This document shows, piece after piece, positions 61,515 through 64,000 of a DNA stretch of 64,000 bases (position 1 is its first letter; each line of letters starts with the position of its first letter). The stretch covers positions 1 to 64,000 of the forward strand of contig CAIQPR010000010.1 in the NCBI GenBank assembly GCA_903873775.1, written 5' to 3'. The position numbers and the translations under genes were made by a program. The stretch is from an uncultured Actinomycetes bacterium. Lineage in GTDB: Bacteria; Actinomycetota; Acidimicrobiia; Acidimicrobiales; RAAP-2. The notes under the pieces were generated by a model. The model saw only the letters and a list, made by a program, of their open reading frames with translations, made no database searches and had not been told where the DNA came from.

Positions 61515-62386
61515 GCGACGTCACCCCCGGTCCACTCCGGCGTTGGGTCTTGGCTGCGCGCACGCGCACGCTGCCCGCCGCCATCGTTCCTGTCGCGATC
61601 GGTGCCGCTGCCGTTCGGCCCGCGACGGTGAATTGGCTGAACACCGGGTTCTGTGTTCTGATCGCCCTGGCCCTCCAGATTGGGACCAACTACGCCAACG
61701 ATTACTCCGACGGCATCAAGGGAACTGACGAAGTGCGCGTGGGTCCTTTCCGACTGACGGCATCGAAGTTGGTCCCCGCCTCCGCGGTCAAGCGTGCTGC
61801 GTTCGTTGCCTTTGGTCTCGCGGCGGTCCTCGGTCTCGTCCTCGCGGCGCGGTCGTCGTGGTGGATGGTTCTCATCGGAGCGTCGGCGATCGCCGCGGGG
61901 TGGTTCTACACCGGAGGCCCGAAGCCCTACGGGTACTACGGCTTCGGCGAATTGTTCGTGATGGTCTATTTCGGCTTCGTGGCGACGGTCGGAACAAGTT
62001 TTGTGCAGGGTCATTACATTCCCACGCGCGCGTGGTGGTTGGCTCTCGCCGCGGGGGGCGCAGCGTGCGCACTTCTCGAAGCCAACAACCTGCGTGACGT
62101 GGCGGGCGATCGCCAGAGTGGCAAGAAGACGCTGGCCGCCCGTCTCGGTCGTGAACGGGGTTCATGGCTCATGGTGGTGTGTGTGGCGGCAATCCTTGTT
62201 GGATCGGTTGTCGGTGGACACTGGATCGCCGGCGTGGTGGCGCTTGTTCTGTACGCGCTCCCGTTACGCATGACGTTCTCGCCTCGTCAGGGCCGTGAAC
62301 TTCTGCCACTCCTCGCCGCCGCGGCGCGGTCACAGCTCCTGTTGGGTGTTGTGCTCGTCGTCACGTGCGTGATCGTTCATCCGTAA
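61511..62386 (+). CDS. menA: 1,4-Dihydroxy-2-naphthoate polyprenyltransferase MenA
   Basis: UbiA-superfamily membrane prenyltransferase (291 aa, about 8-9 helices) attaching the polyprenyl tail to DHNA. Seen: [17 protein letters not shown], first Asp-rich motif [47 protein letters not shown], and second motif [25 protein letters not shown] start overlaps menB. Its 3' end overlaps the convergent hydrolase by 10 bp. Confidence 0.96.
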   Translation: MSDVTPGPLRRWVLAARTRTLPAAIVPVAIGAAAVRPATVNWLNTGFCVLIALALQIGTNYANDYSDGIKGTDEVRVGPFRLTASKLVPASAVKRAAFVAFGLAAVLGLVLAARSSWWMVLIGASAIAAGWFYTGGPKPYGYYGFGELFVMVYFGFVATVGTSFVQGHYIPTRAWWLALAAGGAACALLEANNLRDVAGDRQSGKKTLAARLGRERGSWLMVVCVAAILVGSVVGGHWIAGVVALVLYALPLRMTFSPRQGRELLPLLAAAARSQLLLGVVLVVTCVIVHP

Positions 62387-63135
62387 CGCGCACAAAAGGC
62401 GGCCACGAGAGCCGCGGTCAGCGCCGGCTGCTGGAGGTGGGCGGCGTGTCCCGCGCCCGGAACCAGAGACGCCTCTCCCCGTGGAGCGTCGTGTGCGAGT
62501 GCGAGAGCCTCAGTGGCGAATCGGTCATCAGCGGCTCCCGCGATAGCGAGAATCGGCATGGGGAGAGACGGGATGTCCTCTCCGAGCCACCTCTGTGTGC
62601 CGGTGCCGGAGAGTCGCAACGATGACGCGAGCCCAGCGGCATCGTTCGCCTGGCGCGCACGGCGCTCCGCTTCGTCGACCGGCAGACGGGCGAACATCGG
62701 CTGAGCGAGCCATTCGTCGATAAAAGCGTCCGCTCCCACGTGTTCGATGTGGCGAGCGAGGGTTTCATCACGCTGGCGTCTCGCCGCCCGCGCGTTCGGC
62801 GTGGGCAGTCCTCGCGTGGCGCCCACAAGGATGAGCGCGCGCAGCTTTTCGGGGTGCCGCAGAGCGAGATGGAGAGCGACGCGACCTCCTAGTGAGTACC
62901 CACCGACGATGACGGGATCCACGGGAAGTGTGGCCGCAATGTCATCGGCCGTCTCCTCGAGTGTCCGCGCGTGATGTCGCTGGGAACCGTGGCCCGGCAG
63001 GTCAGGTCCTACGACTGGTCGTTGACCTGCCAGAATTGACCGGAACCGATGCGCGGAAGCTCCCGTTTGGGTGAAGCCGTGCAGCCAGTACAACGGAGTA
63101 GCCGTCGACGGCGCGTCGGTTGAATCGAGAGGCAT
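62377..63135 (-). CDS. menH: Alpha/beta hydrolase, MenH-like (SHCHC synthase)
   Basis: 252-aa alpha/beta hydrolase with WLHGFTQTGASAHRFRSIL, DLPGHGSQ, nucleophile VGGYSLGGRVALHLALRHPEKLRALILVGATRGL, and base His in VPGAGHAAHLQQP. The GYSLGGR elbow and GTGTQRWLGEDIPSLPMPILAIAG segment are as in MenH, which eliminates pyruvate from SEPHCHC. MenH resembles many hydrolases, so the call leans on divergence from menD by 5 bp. ATG 63135; no SD. Confidence 0.8.
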   Translation of the reverse strand: MPLDSTDAPSTATPLYWLHGFTQTGASAHRFRSILAGQRPVVGPDLPGHGSQRHHARTLEETADDIAATLPVDPVIVGGYSLGGRVALHLALRHPEKLRALILVGATRGLPTPNARAARRQRDETLARHIEHVGADAFIDEWLAQPMFARLPVDEAERRARQANDAAGLASSLRLSGTGTQRWLGEDIPSLPMPILAIAGAADDRFATEALALAHDAPRGEASLVPGAGHAAHLQQPALTAALVAAFCARYG

Positions 63136-63140
63136 GACAG

Positions 63141-64000
63141 GTGAGCGTATCGAGCACGAGTGACGTGCAAGCCACGTTCGTGGCCACCCTGGTTGATGAA
63201 TGGATCGCGGCGGGCGTCACCGATGCCGTCGTGTGCCCCGGTTCTCGCTCGACGCCTCTGTCGCTCGCGCTCGCCGCGCGCGCCGAGATCCGTACGCACG
63301 TCCGTATTGACGAACGTTCGGCCGCTTTTTTTGCGCTGGGTCGAGCCCTCCGGTCGCGACGACCGGTGATCATCGTGGTCACGAGTGGTACCGCCGCGAT
63401 GGAACTCCACGCCGCCGTGGCGGAGGCCGATCTCGCCGGGGTTCCGTTGATTGTGGTGACCGCGGACCGCCCACCAGAACTGCACGGGATCGGCGCTCCT
63501 CAAACGGTGCGGCAACGAGAGCTCTACGCGACTCTCGTGCGGCGTTACGAAGAGCCCGGTGTCGCTCGCCTCGAAGCCCAGGCAAGTTGGCGTCCTCTGG
63601 CGCGTCGCCTCGTGGAATCAGCGACGAGCGCACATGCTGGCCCGGTCCATCTCAACGCGGCGTTCGTGGAACCACTCGTGGGTCAACCGGGTCCGCTTCC
63701 TCCCGCGCGCGACGGCGGATGGCGGACCTCGTCAACAGTGGATGCGCCGTTCGACTTTGACGCGGACGGCCGCCGGGTTCTCGTTGTTCTCGGTCCCGGG
63801 TCTCCCGAAGGCCTCGGTGACCTCGCGCACCGCCGTGGGTGGGTCGTCCTGACCGACGCCACCGGGCGAGGAGGCATCGCGCACTTTGACGCGCTCTTGC
63901 GGCACGATCACGTCGCCGCCACACTGCGTCCTGACGTCGTCATTCGCGGCGGGGGTCTACCCGCGTCGAAGGTCCTCGGTCAACGTCTGCGTGAGTGGGC
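63141..64000 (+). CDS. menD: SEPHCHC synthase MenD (3' end cut by window edge)
   Basis: ThDP-dependent enzyme adding 2-oxoglutarate to isochorismate, the first committed menaquinone step. Partial: GTG at 63141, 286 codons before the right edge (full length is usually about 520-580). Seen: QATFVATLVDEWIAAGVTDAVVCPGSRSTPLSLALA, RIDERSAAFFALGRAL (catalytic Glu region), VTSGTAAMELHAAVAEADLAGVPLIVVTADRPPELHGIGAPQTV and GPVHLNAAFVEPL, all MenD-specific. The frame stays open to base 64000. Confidence 0.96.
   Translation, partial: MSVSSTSDVQATFVATLVDEWIAAGVTDAVVCPGSRSTPLSLALAARAEIRTHVRIDERSAAFFALGRALRSRRPVIIVVTSGTAAMELHAAVAEADLAGVPLIVVTADRPPELHGIGAPQTVRQRELYATLVRRYEEPGVARLEAQASWRPLARRLVESATSAHAGPVHLNAAFVEPLVGQPGPLPPARDGGWRTSSTVDAPFDFDADGRRVLVVLGPGSPEGLGDLAHRRGWVVLTDATGRGGIAHFDALLRHDHVAATLRPDVVIRGGGLPASKVLGQRLREW

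Overview
The window is 64 kb of high-GC, very gene-dense chromosome. It looks like an actinobacterium, most plausibly class Acidimicrobiia; that placement is inference. The evidence is a division and cell-wall cluster with sepF, yggT and divIVA but no ftsA, a Bpa-type proteasome activator, a DUF3040 protein, wax-ester synthase/acyl-CoA ligase lipid genes, a classical menaquinone (men) cluster, and a histone-like/DksA fusion beside lspA as in Streptomyces. I see no rRNA, CRISPR array, insertion sequence, prophage or obvious defence island. No stretch above 300 bases lacks a gene; the largest gap (27659-27911) is regulatory.

Region by region. 1-7.9 kb: a HAD phosphatase (cut by the left edge), a 1-Cys peroxiredoxin, an aldo/keto reductase with a GNAT, a fatty acyl-CoA synthetase, divergent orn and dut, a wax-ester/diacylglycerol acyltransferase, tRNA-Gly(GCC) and a crotonase. 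7.9-25 kb: accessory metabolism and transport, namely a GH36 alpha-galactosidase, an HSL-type esterase with a sulfatase, a TetR-controlled drug exporter, a CoA transferase, a nitroreductase, an ABC-2 transporter, a Fur-type regulator, a nitronate monooxygenase, NhaA, a second EmrB-type exporter, an LMW phosphatase and membrane proteins. 25-27.7 kb: a tightly coupled set (DUF3040, ROK kinase, small unknown protein, HNH nuclease, lipoyl-ligase-like protein).

27.8-45.8 kb: the dcw cluster. A striking array of seven TGG boxes at exact 10-bp spacing precedes mraZ, followed by rsmH, ftsL, ftsI, murE, mraY, ftsW, murG, murC, murB, ftsQ, ftsZ, yggS, sepF, yggT, divIVA, the histone-like/DksA fusion, lspA and rluD. 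murF and murD, which normally flank mraY, are missing from it. 45.8-52.8 kb: a sigma factor, an Rrf2 regulator divergent from bpa, dnaE and two unrecognised proteins. 52.8-57.4 kb: a thioredoxin-domain DUF255 protein, an APH-type kinase, a GNAT and an SDR. 57.4-64 kb: menE, menB, menA, menH and menD (cut by the right edge), interrupted by an SRPBCC protein and a sulfatase.

Genes are packed by 1-4 bp start/stop overlaps within operons. All ten convergent pairs overlap or lie within 3 bp, and four of them share a palindromic CTAG. Several genes have a TAnnnT box 6-8 nt before the start and no Shine-Dalgarno, which suggests leaderless transcripts. No clearly new multi-gene system stands out. The best leads are the mraZ box array, the dcw cluster without murF/murD, the Bpa variant next to an Rrf2 regulator, the apparent AUC start of the HNH gene, and the men cluster carrying a sulfatase.
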